From Polyangiaceae bacterium (lineage in GTDB: Bacteria; Myxococcota_A; Polyangia; Polyangiales; Polyangiaceae): a DNA stretch of 64,000 bases. The notes below the pieces were generated by a model, which worked only from the letters and a program-made list of their open reading frames with translations, did not search any database and was not told where the DNA came from. Shown here piece by piece: positions 15,775 through 24,775 of the stretch (the first letter of the stretch is position 1; each line of letters starts with the position of its first letter). The stretch covers positions 1,798,001 through 1,862,000 of the forward strand of contig JADJRH010000011.1 in assembly GCA_016712345.1 (NCBI GenBank). The letters run 5' to 3'. Both the position numbers and the translations under genes were made by a program.

Positions 15775-16072
15775 GGTGGGGCGGACTTTTTTATGTAATG
15801 GTCAACGTGCTGTTGCGCGCCCCAAATCGTCGGTCGTCGTCCTCAAAATAGCCGGAGTATTCCTGCGTCCTCCTCCCTAGGTGGCTGGTGTTTTTCTACT
15901 GCGCGCCCCGCTGACGCGTCCTCGCTGCGCTTCCGGTGCTCAAATACGCAGCGTATGTTCCGCTCCGGTTCTCGCTCGGACGCGTGATCGGGGCTGCTCG
16001 TGACGAAAAACACCAGCCACCTAGCTTTGGGGCGGACTTTTTTTTGGGGTCACGACGCACGTTGACCATTAC
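15775..16072. repeat. Intergenic element with nested inverted repeats
   Basis: The interval 15529-16068 contains no gene I can support but is highly structured. There is a 20-bp perfect inverted repeat (15877-15896 with 16005-16024), and inside it ACGCGTCC/GGACGCGT (15914-15921, 15978-15985) and ATACGC/GCGTAT (15944-15956) share the same centre near 15950. A 16-bp perfect inverted repeat lies outside (15795-15810 with 16057-16072), and GGGGCGGACTTTTTT occurs directly repeated near both ends. A small non-autonomous element or a structured RNA are both possible. Confidence 0.65.
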
Positions 16073-17274
16073 AAGCTTAGACAACCTACATAAATCGGCG
16101 CAGAAAAGCCCTCGCCCACGCGCGCTCGAACAACCTGACATCCATCCCCCAGGTGAATGGTCAGAGTTTCGGCGTCTTCCCCGTGTGCCACCGACACGCC
16201 GTTGACAATCACTTCCACTGCCGCACCGAAAGCGCGCGCTTCAACTGTGCTTGTCGAGGGCAGATCACTTCCCACAGGTTTCCAAGTCTCTCCAGGCGCT
16301 CTCAACTCAAAAGAGCAGGCTTGCGCGCTTTTCACGCATGTTCTACCGGCGAGGAGCGCGTCGCGAATTGCGGTTTCGGTCTTTTCTTTGGCCCGCACGA
16401 ACGTTGTCGCACGCAAATACCCCACATGACTGTCGCTCCCGCCCACCGGAACAAACCGCCGCCGATGGTTCAACATCTCCTCGTCTGCGCGCGCAAACGT
16501 TGCAAGAAGGCTTCGGGGCGTGTCTTGCAACAAGTATCGATCGCGCAGGTGGCTTACCACGAGGTTATACACCTCCAACCCTTGAGCGAGCTTGTTTACC
16601 GCGGCGATCTCCTCAGAAACCCACCCTTCCTTGGTAAACGGGCGCCATGAAAGGTCAGCCCTTGCCATGGAGATTGAACTGTCGAGCGGGGTGGAGAGTG
16701 GGTGGTTGATCACCAAAAACCCGCCGTGCTTGACAAAGCTCTCAAAAAAGCGCGCGGGATGTTCACGCGCTTCGGCGGCCGAAACGTCGGTGTACACATC
16801 ACGCAGATTCGCGAAAGACGCGCCCACGTGGCCAAATTGATGATCGGTGTACTCCATGCCGATCACAAACAACGTGCGACCGGTATCGGCCGCGGCGAGA
16901 GCCCTGCGCAGCTCATCGCGGGTACGCAACACATCACCGCGCTCGGCCTCACTCTCAAAAAAACGCGCCCCCACGTGAGGCGTGAGCACCACAAAGTCGA
17001 GTGACTCGTCAGCGGCCAGCTTTACCGTTTGCGCCGGATCGCGCGACGCTTCCAGCGGATGATCGGGTGGGCCAACGTGACAGTGCAGATCGCCCGCCAG
17101 AATGAGGTCGCCCGTTGGAATGCTTTTTTGCAGCGAAATACCGACATCGGAGGCCGGCCGGTATGCACTTGTCATGACCGTTTCAACGGCGTAATGCGCT
17201 GTCGGTCGTGCGCATCCCACTCCGAAAAAAATCGAAAAGACCCCGCACGCGAGCGCTCGATGAGCCCTGACCAT
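16069..17274 (-). CDS. PHP-domain metallohydrolase lipoprotein (CehA/McbA-like)
   Basis: The protein has 401 residues from the ATG at 17274, with a signal peptide and lipobox (F-G-V-G-C). The body is a polymerase-and-histidinol-phosphatase (PHP) domain with metal-binding motifs in order: GDLHCHVG, VVLTPHVG, GMEYTD, FLVINHP and GGSDSHVG. These histidines and acids bind divalent metals for phosphoester or related hydrolysis. A small beta domain ends the protein. It is exported and lipid-anchored; the substrate is unknown. Its stop codon lies inside the right arm of the 16-bp inverted repeat of the neighbouring structured region. Confidence 0.8.
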   Translation of the reverse strand: MVRAHRALACGVFSIFFGVGCARPTAHYAVETVMTSAYRPASDVGISLQKSIPTGDLILAGDLHCHVGPPDHPLEASRDPAQTVKLAADESLDFVVLTPHVGARFFESEAERGDVLRTRDELRRALAAADTGRTLFVIGMEYTDHQFGHVGASFANLRDVYTDVSAAEAREHPARFFESFVKHGGFLVINHPLSTPLDSSISMARADLSWRPFTKEGWVSEEIAAVNKLAQGLEVYNLVVSHLRDRYLLQDTPRSLLATFARADEEMLNHRRRFVPVGGSDSHVGYLRATTFVRAKEKTETAIRDALLAGRTCVKSAQACSFELRAPGETWKPVGSDLPSTSTVEARAFGAAVEVIVNGVSVAHGEDAETLTIHLGDGCQVVRARVGEGFSAPIYVGCLSL

Positions 17275-17378
17275 TCGCCGAGCTAAACGCGAAAGCTCTC
17301 GCAAGAAAAATCGAAAGCACTGTCCCATCGTTTTTCAACGCTGCAAAACGTGCCGAAACGCACAGGCCGTGTGCACAA

Positions 17379-19985
17379 ATGCTTGTTTGCGGGCCGCATC
17401 GGGTTCTATCGTCGCTCACGTTGCAGGCCGAAAAGAAGTTATCCGAGCCCGGTGCCAACAAGCCACAGGTGCTGGTTGCGGCGCGCGCCAAGCCGATCAT
17501 GGTTTTGGCGATCTGCGCGTGGACTTTTTACGCCGTCAAGTCCCTCTTCCAAAGTGAGGTCAACAAAGGGCTGATGCTGCTCGCTGCGGGGCTCTTCTCG
17601 TGCGGCCTCTACCTGCTTGTGCGTCGCCGGCCTCAAACCGCTCCGTTTGTGGTGCATGTCACATGTGCACTGGGTATTGTCGGTGTCGCCGCATCGGCCC
17701 TCTTTTCAGGTCAAACGCTCTCGCCCGTCATTTGGTACATGGCGGCTATACCGGTGCTGGCCGGTTTTCTACTGGGCGCACGCCCGGCCGTTGTGTGGAC
17801 AACCCTCGCCGTTCTCTCAGTGGGCGCTGTGGAGTGGATTCGACGAGTTCTTCCAGCTCCCCCTGAAAAACCCGTAGCACCGGGCGAAATCTTTGTTCAC
17901 GTCATTGTGCTTGTCATCACCATGTTGGTGTTTGTACTCACGGCAACCTATGTCAGCTCCACGCAGTACAAGGCGCTGGAGCAGAGTGAAGCGACCAATC
18001 GTGACTTGGCAGAAGGTTTGGAAAAAAAGAATACCGAGTTGACAGTTGCGCGGGATGCGGCACTGGCGGCATCAAGGGCCAAAAGCGATTTCGTCGCCAC
18101 GATGAGCCATGAAATTCGCACGCCTCTCAACGGGGTATTGGGTATGTCAGGTTTGTTGCTTGATGAAGATCTGACCCCACGCCAACGCGAATTGGTTCGA
18201 ACCATTCGCGCGAGCGGCGATGCCCTGCTTTCTGTACTGAATGACATTCTCGACTTCTCCAAGATCGAAGCTGGGCGACTTGACCTCGAAAACACGCCTT
18301 TCGACGTGCGTGATTGTTTGGAAGATGCGCTTGACCTTTTTGCCGCTGCCTCCGCCGAGAAAAAAATCGACCTATTTGGGGTGGTCGATCCCAATGTGCC
18401 TCCCCAAGTTTGGGGCGACGCCGGCCGGGTTCGTCAGGTTCTTGTCAACCTGGTCGCAAATGCCGTCAAGTTTACCCAGGAGGGGCACGTTGTCGTGCGC
18501 ATTGGCGGAGCGTTTTCAGGCGAAGAGGTCGACGGCGCTCCGCTTGTGGACCTGACGTGCGCCGTGTTCGATACCGGAGTTGGTATTTCGCCCAAGCAGC
18601 TTTCCACACTGTTTGAACCGTTCACGCAGGGGGATGTTTCCACCACTCGAAAATTCGGCGGCACCGGCTTGGGTCTTGCCATTTGTCGGCGCCTCGCCGA
18701 AGCGATGGATGGTAAGGTTTGGGCAGAAAGTGAGCTGGGCAAGGGGTCCGTTTTTCGCTTCAGTTTCAGTACCCGCGCTCGCAAAGAGGCCACTGAAAAT
18801 CGCTACGGCGCGGCCATCGGAACGCGCGTCGGCATCGTTTCTGAACGCCCGCTTGTACTGGAGGCAACGGCAGCCCTGTGCCCGGCGGTCAGTCTACCAT
18901 TTGTACCCTACTCCAACGCCGACCTTGCCGTTGACGCCCTCCGTGCCAACCCTGTGGAGGTGTTGCTTGTGGATGCCGCGCTTCCGTTGGAGTCCATTCA
19001 AAAACTTATCGCGGAAACGGCGGGTCTAACCCCCCTTGTTCTCCTTGCCAAACACGCGGCCCTTGTGGATGTTGAACGGAATCCCGCGTTTATTGCAACC
19101 ATCCATCCTCCCTATCGCCGCGCCGATTTGGGAAGGGCAGTTGTGCAAGCGGTTTCAAAGCAAAAAACACGATCCGACCCGCCGCCGGCCCAAATCACCT
19201 TGCTTGCGCCAACCTACCCATTGCGGATTTTGGTGGCCGAGGACAATCCGGTGAATCAACGCGTGGCGCTCATGGTCCTGTCGCGCATGGGATACCGCCC
19301 CGATGTGGCGGGCAATGGGGCCGAGGTTGTGGAGAGCGTCCGTCAACGCCCGTATGACCTGGTCCTCATGGACATCCGCATGCCGGAGATGGATGGTATC
19401 ACCGCCACAAAGCGTATTCGATCGGCGCTTCCTCCAGAGAAACAACCCCGCATCGTGGCGATGACGGCCAACGCTATGAGTGAAGATCGCGAGGCCTGCC
19501 GCGCCGCGGGCATGGATGATTTTGTCGCCAAGCCGATTCGAATCGCCGAGCTGGCGCGCGTGATTCGTCGTATTTTTGTGGGTCAAGAAGCGCGACGTGA
19601 GCGACCTTCGTTTGACGGGTTGGCGCTCGAAGAAATTGAAATGCTCCGCAGATTGGCATCCGATTCCCCGGGCGCGTTTGAGGAGATCGTGGACGAGTAC
19701 CTGCGCACTTCCGAACGCCTCCGCGTCGCCATCACCGACGCCGTTGCCTCACGCAACGGGGACTTGCTTCTTCACTCGGCTCACGCGCTCAAGGGGTGCT
19801 CCGCACAGATGGGCGCCAAAGGCGTGTCTGAGGTGGCTGCCCACATTGAAGTGCTCGCAAAAGAGGGCAACTTTGCCGCCGCGGCCAATCTCAAAGAGCT
19901 TTTGGAGACCACCCTTCGTGACTCTGCAAAAGGGCTTACCGCCCTGCGAAATCAACCTTCGGTGGATGGACGAATAATGTCCTAA
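17379..19985 (+). CDS. Hybrid sensor histidine kinase with receiver and Hpt domains
   Basis: The protein has 868 residues. About five hydrophobic helices (residues 35-200) form a membrane sensor without a large periplasmic loop. A coiled segment leads to HisKA (MSHEIRTPLNG, phospho-acceptor His244) and the HATPase domain (VNLVANAVKF, DTGVGIS, GGTGLGLAIC). A degenerate receiver-like part follows (about 485-600), then a full receiver (LVAEDNPVNQ, LMDIRMPEMDG with Asp665) and a C-terminal Hpt domain (HALKGCSAQ, His802). This gives a complete BarA/ArcB-type phosphorelay in one chain. The output partner is not next to it. Confidence 0.92.
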   Translation: MLVCGPHRVLSSLTLQAEKKLSEPGANKPQVLVAARAKPIMVLAICAWTFYAVKSLFQSEVNKGLMLLAAGLFSCGLYLLVRRRPQTAPFVVHVTCALGIVGVAASALFSGQTLSPVIWYMAAIPVLAGFLLGARPAVVWTTLAVLSVGAVEWIRRVLPAPPEKPVAPGEIFVHVIVLVITMLVFVLTATYVSSTQYKALEQSEATNRDLAEGLEKKNTELTVARDAALAASRAKSDFVATMSHEIRTPLNGVLGMSGLLLDEDLTPRQRELVRTIRASGDALLSVLNDILDFSKIEAGRLDLENTPFDVRDCLEDALDLFAAASAEKKIDLFGVVDPNVPPQVWGDAGRVRQVLVNLVANAVKFTQEGHVVVRIGGAFSGEEVDGAPLVDLTCAVFDTGVGISPKQLSTLFEPFTQGDVSTTRKFGGTGLGLAICRRLAEAMDGKVWAESELGKGSVFRFSFSTRARKEATENRYGAAIGTRVGIVSERPLVLEATAALCPAVSLPFVPYSNADLAVDALRANPVEVLLVDAALPLESIQKLIAETAGLTPLVLLAKHAALVDVERNPAFIATIHPPYRRADLGRAVVQAVSKQKTRSDPPPAQITLLAPTYPLRILVAEDNPVNQRVALMVLSRMGYRPDVAGNGAEVVESVRQRPYDLVLMDIRMPEMDGITATKRIRSALPPEKQPRIVAMTANAMSEDREACRAAGMDDFVAKPIRIAELARVIRRIFVGQEARRERPSFDGLALEEIEMLRRLASDSPGAFEEIVDEYLRTSERLRVAITDAVASRNGDLLLHSAHALKGCSAQMGAKGVSEVAAHIEVLAKEGNFAAAANLKELLETTLRDSAKGLTALRNQPSVDGRIMS

Positions 19986-20091
19986 CCATTGGTGATTGTT
20001 GCTGGATTTTAGGGTAATCGGGGTTATTCTCTTCTTGCGTGGCTGATGTCAACGCGGGTGGGACCGACCAGCCCACGCGAGGAGAACGATC

Positions 20092-20688
20092 ATGATGGAG
20101 AGCATCTCTCTCAGCTATTTCGTCGACTTTGTCTTAACCCATGGTACCAGCCGAATCACGAGCGCTCATCACATCAAAATGGGCCCCGATGAACGTTACT
20201 CCGACTTTTATAAACCTGTCCGAGAAACCATCGTGGACATGCACCGCAAAGGGCTCGACACAAGGGTTCTGAGCGATCTGATTGGCAGTTTAACCGACCC
20301 GCGTGAAAAGCGGATCTTCCCCAAAGTGGTAATCGGTTATAGCCGCTTTTTGCGCGGTTTCCACAAGATCACCTGGTTTGAGCCGCCCTTTGTGGAGCAT
20401 GACCTCGGCGACATCAAAGTGCGAGTAAACCCTGAGTTGGGCTTAATACTCGACGGTCAACCGCACGCCATCAAACTCTACTGCCGCGGTGAACCCCTCA
20501 CTTCACAACGAGCGGCGCTCATCAATGAACTTCAGTCGAGAGCATTGGCTGAAACTTGGCCGAACACCAAATTTGCCGTGTTGGATGTCAGGCGTTCGCG
20601 TCTCTTTTACCGCAACCCCAAAGCGGGAATGACTCGACTGTTGCGAGCTGAAGCGGCAAGTTTGGCATCTCTGCTTCAAACAGGCTGA
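20092..20688 (+). CDS. Uncharacterised conserved-looking protein
   Basis: The protein has 198 residues (ATG 20092, or 20095) with GGAG about eight bases upstream and a strong terminator just downstream, so it is probably its own transcript. There is no signal peptide or transmembrane segment. The N-terminal half is mixed helical (THGTSRITSAHHIKMGPDE). The C-terminal half has a strand-rich region (VRVNPELGLILDGQPHAIKL) followed by helix and LDVRRSRLFY. The pattern of acidic and lysine residues hints at a nuclease-like fold, but I cannot assign a family. Confidence 0.6.
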   Translation: MMESISLSYFVDFVLTHGTSRITSAHHIKMGPDERYSDFYKPVRETIVDMHRKGLDTRVLSDLIGSLTDPREKRIFPKVVIGYSRFLRGFHKITWFEPPFVEHDLGDIKVRVNPELGLILDGQPHAIKLYCRGEPLTSQRAALINELQSRALAETWPNTKFAVLDVRRSRLFYRNPKAGMTRLLRAEAASLASLLQTG

Positions 20689-20717
20689 TTCCAAAACACG
20701 CTTTCTTACCATTTTAC

Positions 20718-20752
20718 GCCCCGCCGCTTCTCAAGCAGCGGGGCGTTTTTTC
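20718..20752 (+). terminator. Intrinsic terminator
   Basis: A GC-rich hairpin (GCCCCGCCGCTT / AAGCAGCGGGGC, one mismatch) is followed by six T residues. It ends the transcript of the gene at 20092 and insulates the next gene at 20794. Confidence 0.88.
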
Positions 20753-20793
20753 TTCCGACCCAAGAAAAAAAGCGTGACGGTGTTTTCCTGCCA

Positions 20794-23208
20794 ATGTTGT
20801 GGGGTAATCTTCGTCTTTCGACGCTTGGTTTTGTGTGTCTAGCGGTGTCGTGCAGCCCTTTCGGGCAGAGCTATCCGCCGCTCGGCCCTGACAATGTTTC
20901 TACCCATACAGATACGTCGTTTGAAGTGGCTTCAGGCGACGACGACAACGGCTTTGTCACCGCGGTGAACGGCCCGGGGCCCGGCGATCCACTTGGTACC
21001 GACGTTTTGACCGACGCCGGGAAGCTTCCCGAGTTGGTTGTGCGCGACGCCGACAAGAAACCTTTCCCACTTCAGCAAACCGACGTATCGGCAACGCTGT
21101 CTGGATTGATGGCCGATGTCAAAGTCAAACAGACCTTTTCAAACCCGTACAACAAGACAATTGAAGCGGTCTACATTTTTCCACTTCCCGAAAACGCCGC
21201 TGTGTACTCCATGAAACTTGTCCAGGGCGAGAGGGTGATTGAAGCGGTTGTAAGAGAGCGGGGGGCCGCGCGTGCTGCATACGAAACGGCCCGATCTTCG
21301 GGGTATACCGCCGCGCTTCTTGAGCAGGAGCGAGCCAACATTTTCACCCAAAGCGTTGCCAATCTGGAGCCCGGAAAAAACGTCGATGTAGTCATCCAAT
21401 ACGTTCAGGATCTTACCTACGATGCGGGCGAAGTGGAGTTCGTCTTCCCAATGACGATCGGCCCTCGGTATATGCCCGGTGAACCCGCCGGCGGCCGACA
21501 AAAAGGGGATGGAACGAAACAAGATACCACTCAGGTTCCCGACGCATCACGTATCAGTCCGGCGCTTATCGCACCGGGTGATCGCAGCGGGCATGACGTT
21601 TCGCTTGAAGCAACCATCGCGAACGAATCGATCGTTTCGGCCATTGCCGTTCCTACCCACTCGGTTGAAGCCACTACTCGACCCGGCGCTTCCCACATTC
21701 GGCTCTCCAAGAAAGATCGCATTCCCAATAGAGACTTCGTTCTTCGATATCGAACGGCGGGCTCAACCCCGACTGCGACGCTCTACTCCACCGGTCTGAA
21801 TGACGGCTACTTTTCGCTGATTTTGCAGCCACCTTCCCTCAAGGTGAATGATCTTGTGGGAAAACGAGAAGTGGTCTTCGTGGTGGATGTGTCGGGCTCC
21901 ATGTCAGGGGAGCCCCTCGCCCTCTGTAAAGCGGCCATGCGAGGTGCTCTCCTGAAGCTTCGTCCCCACGACACGTTTAATGTGTACACGTTCGCCGGCG
22001 CTGTTGGGCGGGCATTTTCAAAGCCGAAACGCGCTGACAGGGGCACCGTAGGCGAGGCACTCAACTACGTTGATGCGCTCAGTGCGGGGGGCGGAACTGA
22101 AATGCTTAATGCGGTGGAGGCCGCGCTTTCACCCAATGTTGAACCCGGTCGCAACCGCTACGTCTTTTTTCTAACCGACGGGTTTGTCGGCAACGAAGAC
22201 GCGATATTGGACGCCGCGGCAAGGTATGTTTCAGAAGTTGAGAAACGTGGTCAGAAAGCACGCGTTTTCGGCTTCGGCGTAGGTTCGAGCGTCAATCGAA
22301 TGCTCATTGATGGGCTCGCCAAACGTGGCAAAGGGCTCAGCGTTGTTGCCACCAATCGCGAAGACCCCGAGCGCGGTGTGAATCGGTTCTATCGGTACAT
22401 TGACAGATCGGTGCTTCGAAATGTGCGGGTAGACTTTTCGTCCGGTTCAACTGTGGAGATGTTTCCCAAAGAGCTTCCCGACCTGTTTGCCAGCCATCCC
22501 GTCATTGTGCATGGGCACTACAAAGGTCAACTTGCCGGCACGGTTGCAATGGTAGGTGAGGGCCCCGCCGGACGAGTAGAAATTCCAGTGACCATTGCAA
22601 AAGCGCCTGAAAAAGACGGCTGGCCGCTTCAAGATCTACTGTGGGCGCGCGCGAAGGTAGACTGGTTGGAGCGTGATCTTTCCTCGTCTGACGCCGCAGC
22701 GGCTCGCCGTACGATTACCGAGTTGGGTATGGCTCACCACCTCATCACACGCTTTACCAGCTTCGTCGCGGTCGATTCATCTCGCAAAGTCGGCGATGGA
22801 ACCCCCACGAAAGTAGACCAACCAAACGCCACGCCGGAGGGGGTAGATCCCAACGCAGCCGGCGGTCAGATCGCCGTTCCCCCGGCCGGCGACGACAGCG
22901 AGTACGGGTATGAATTTTCAGACGATCCGCTCGCATCGGGCGGGTTTGGGCCCAACGACGCCACCATTCGTGTGCGCAGTCGTTCGGTGGGCGGCGCGAT
23001 TTCGCACCAACAAGTGGTATCGGTGCAACAGAGTTCGGTTGAATCCGCGGCCGCCATTCGATGTCGTGCCGGTGGGTGTTGCTGCGATCTGACGGCCGAA
23101 TCTGAATTTGCGTCCACCTCGGCCGCCGCGTTTATCGCATGCCTCGTGTGTTTCGCGGGGCGGCGCGCGCGGCGCCGAAGTGAACGTTCAACAATCGGGC
23201 AAGGGTAG
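20794..23208 (+). CDS. VIT and VWA domain surface protein with MYXO-CTERM-like tail
   Basis: The 804-residue protein has an N-terminal signal segment with cysteine (L-A-V-S-C). A VIT domain (about 90-200) shows VKQTFSNPYNKTIEAVYIFP and ERGAARAAYE, typical of inter-alpha-trypsin-inhibitor-like proteins. It is followed by a VWA domain with MIDAS (VVDVSGSMSG, GGGTEM, FLTDGFVGNE). The C-terminal ~60 residues contain a Cys-rich patch (CRAGGCCCD), a hydrophobic helix and a RRARRR cluster, which fits a myxobacterial sorting signal. It is probably displayed on the outer surface and mediates adhesion or complex assembly. Confidence 0.85.
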   Translation: MLWGNLRLSTLGFVCLAVSCSPFGQSYPPLGPDNVSTHTDTSFEVASGDDDNGFVTAVNGPGPGDPLGTDVLTDAGKLPELVVRDADKKPFPLQQTDVSATLSGLMADVKVKQTFSNPYNKTIEAVYIFPLPENAAVYSMKLVQGERVIEAVVRERGAARAAYETARSSGYTAALLEQERANIFTQSVANLEPGKNVDVVIQYVQDLTYDAGEVEFVFPMTIGPRYMPGEPAGGRQKGDGTKQDTTQVPDASRISPALIAPGDRSGHDVSLEATIANESIVSAIAVPTHSVEATTRPGASHIRLSKKDRIPNRDFVLRYRTAGSTPTATLYSTGLNDGYFSLILQPPSLKVNDLVGKREVVFVVDVSGSMSGEPLALCKAAMRGALLKLRPHDTFNVYTFAGAVGRAFSKPKRADRGTVGEALNYVDALSAGGGTEMLNAVEAALSPNVEPGRNRYVFFLTDGFVGNEDAILDAAARYVSEVEKRGQKARVFGFGVGSSVNRMLIDGLAKRGKGLSVVATNREDPERGVNRFYRYIDRSVLRNVRVDFSSGSTVEMFPKELPDLFASHPVIVHGHYKGQLAGTVAMVGEGPAGRVEIPVTIAKAPEKDGWPLQDLLWARAKVDWLERDLSSSDAAAARRTITELGMAHHLITRFTSFVAVDSSRKVGDGTPTKVDQPNATPEGVDPNAAGGQIAVPPAGDDSEYGYEFSDDPLASGGFGPNDATIRVRSRSVGGAISHQQVVSVQQSSVESAAAIRCRAGGCCCDLTAESEFASTSAAAFIACLVCFAGRRARRRSERSTIGQG

Positions 23209-23225
23209 AGCCGCCTCTTTTCAAA

Positions 23226-24746
23226 GTGATCGGCGCCGCGCGCGCCGCTATCCTCGCCGCCGTGTTGCTTTCAGACTTGTCGAAAATGGAATTGTGGCCC
23301 GCCGCCAACTGGCGAGCCTTCGCCAAAATGTTACGCGAGGCCGGCCTCACCCCGCCGCGCGTTTCTCCGATTGTCGAGAAGACGGCCGGTGTACACCCCG
23401 CACTTCGCAGGCCCATCAGACGGCATCATCTGCGGGCGCTGTCAAGCCCCGCAGGTGTACTCATGCGCCTCTTTATGTTCAGCGAGAAGGTCACCGCCGA
23501 AGAAGCAAACGAGGCGCTCGGCGAGTGGCTGCCCCGCGTCCAATCGATCGGCCTCTTGCGCACTGAAACCGAGGGAGAGATCAGTTGCCCCTTCGTTCTC
23601 AGCCTTTTCAATAACCTCCTTCTGTTTTCGGACGAGCTGTCGCACGGCGGCGATGCGGTCATTGGCTTTGGTGAAGGCACCATTGAGTTGTGTCGAGCGG
23701 CCCTTCCCACCAAACCGATCGAGAGCGCGCTCGACCTCGGCTGCGGTTCGGGAACCGCCGCTCTTCTCCTTTCTTTTGCAGCAAAACGTGTTGTCGCCAC
23801 CGACATCAATCCGCGCGCCCTTTCGCTCGCGCGCATCAACGCGGCGATGAACAGCATTGCCAACGTTGAATTTCGACTCGGCAGTTTGTTTGAGCCTGTT
23901 CAGGGCGAAAAGTTTGATGTGATCGCTTCGCAGCCGCCGTTTGTGCCCATGCCTGAAGGTGTACACAATGCCACGTTTTTGTACGGCGGCTCCCGCGGCG
24001 ATGAACTGGCGCTCACCGTGTTTTCCAAAGTGGCCGAACACCTCACCCCAAAAGGCCGCGCCGTCTTCCGCGTCGATTGGCCTCTCTACGGAGAAATCGC
24101 CTTGGAAGATAGGCTTTTTCAAACGATCGGCAGCGCTTCTGATTTGGTGCTCGTTTCGGCTCCCACGGTTTCAAACGAGGACCACGCGTCTGCGTACGCA
24201 TCGGGCGCCCATCCTCTGCTCGACGACGCGTTTGATCGCGAAGCGGAGCAGCGCATCGAGCATCTCGAACGCCACCACATCAACGGTATTGTCCCTTCGA
24301 TCGTCGCCGTTCAAAAGAGTGATTCTAAACAGGGAACGGCGCTCCGATTGCCAACGGTGCCTTTTTCAAAGGCGCCGGTGGAAAGTGTACACATTGACCA
24401 ACTATTTGCCGGCATCGCGTGCAATCGAAACGATCGCGTGCTGCTGAGTTCCACGCTCCGCGTGCCCGAAAAAACCATTTTGGCGCAGGAACAAGTGGGC
24501 CCCGGCGCGGAAGTTGAGTCCTCACTTTGGGCTCGTTTTGCGGACAATGCGCTCGGTCAACCCGTTCAACTCACGCCCGACCTGCTATTTTTGATCACGT
24601 GCATCCACGAAGCGCTCGACGTTCGGTCCGGGTTGGAATCGTTCGCCGAGCAAAGTGAAATCGCGTTGGATCATGCCGTGAATCAAGCGCTCCCCGCCGT
24701 GCGCCACGCGGTCAAGACGGGACTATTGCACGTGGTTGTTGCGTGA
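23226..24746 (+). CDS. SAM-dependent methyltransferase (HemK/RlmG-like layout)
   Basis: The 506-residue protein has an N-terminal helical domain, then a class I methyltransferase core: ALDLGCGSGTAALLLS (SAM loop, about 169-183), VVATDINPRALSLARIN (acidic residue after strand 2) and VIASQPPFVPMPEG (about 232-245). The last one resembles the N-P-P-F/Y motif of amino-methylating enzymes, with Gln in place of the usual Asn. A ~200-residue C-terminal extension is unassigned. It could modify protein, rRNA or DNA. The annotated start is GTG at 23226; internal ATGs such as 23286 are possible. Confidence 0.75.
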   Translation: MIGAARAAILAAVLLSDLSKMELWPAANWRAFAKMLREAGLTPPRVSPIVEKTAGVHPALRRPIRRHHLRALSSPAGVLMRLFMFSEKVTAEEANEALGEWLPRVQSIGLLRTETEGEISCPFVLSLFNNLLLFSDELSHGGDAVIGFGEGTIELCRAALPTKPIESALDLGCGSGTAALLLSFAAKRVVATDINPRALSLARINAAMNSIANVEFRLGSLFEPVQGEKFDVIASQPPFVPMPEGVHNATFLYGGSRGDELALTVFSKVAEHLTPKGRAVFRVDWPLYGEIALEDRLFQTIGSASDLVLVSAPTVSNEDHASAYASGAHPLLDDAFDREAEQRIEHLERHHINGIVPSIVAVQKSDSKQGTALRLPTVPFSKAPVESVHIDQLFAGIACNRNDRVLLSSTLRVPEKTILAQEQVGPGAEVESSLWARFADNALGQPVQLTPDLLFLITCIHEALDVRSGLESFAEQSEIALDHAVNQALPAVRHAVKTGLLHVVVA

Positions 24747-24775
24747 GAGAATCGTCAAGGCCTATTTAGATCACG

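Noticed and set aside
15594..15851. 85-codon open frame inside the structured region
   Set aside because: Composition is low-complexity and it lies across an inverted repeat arm. No start signal.
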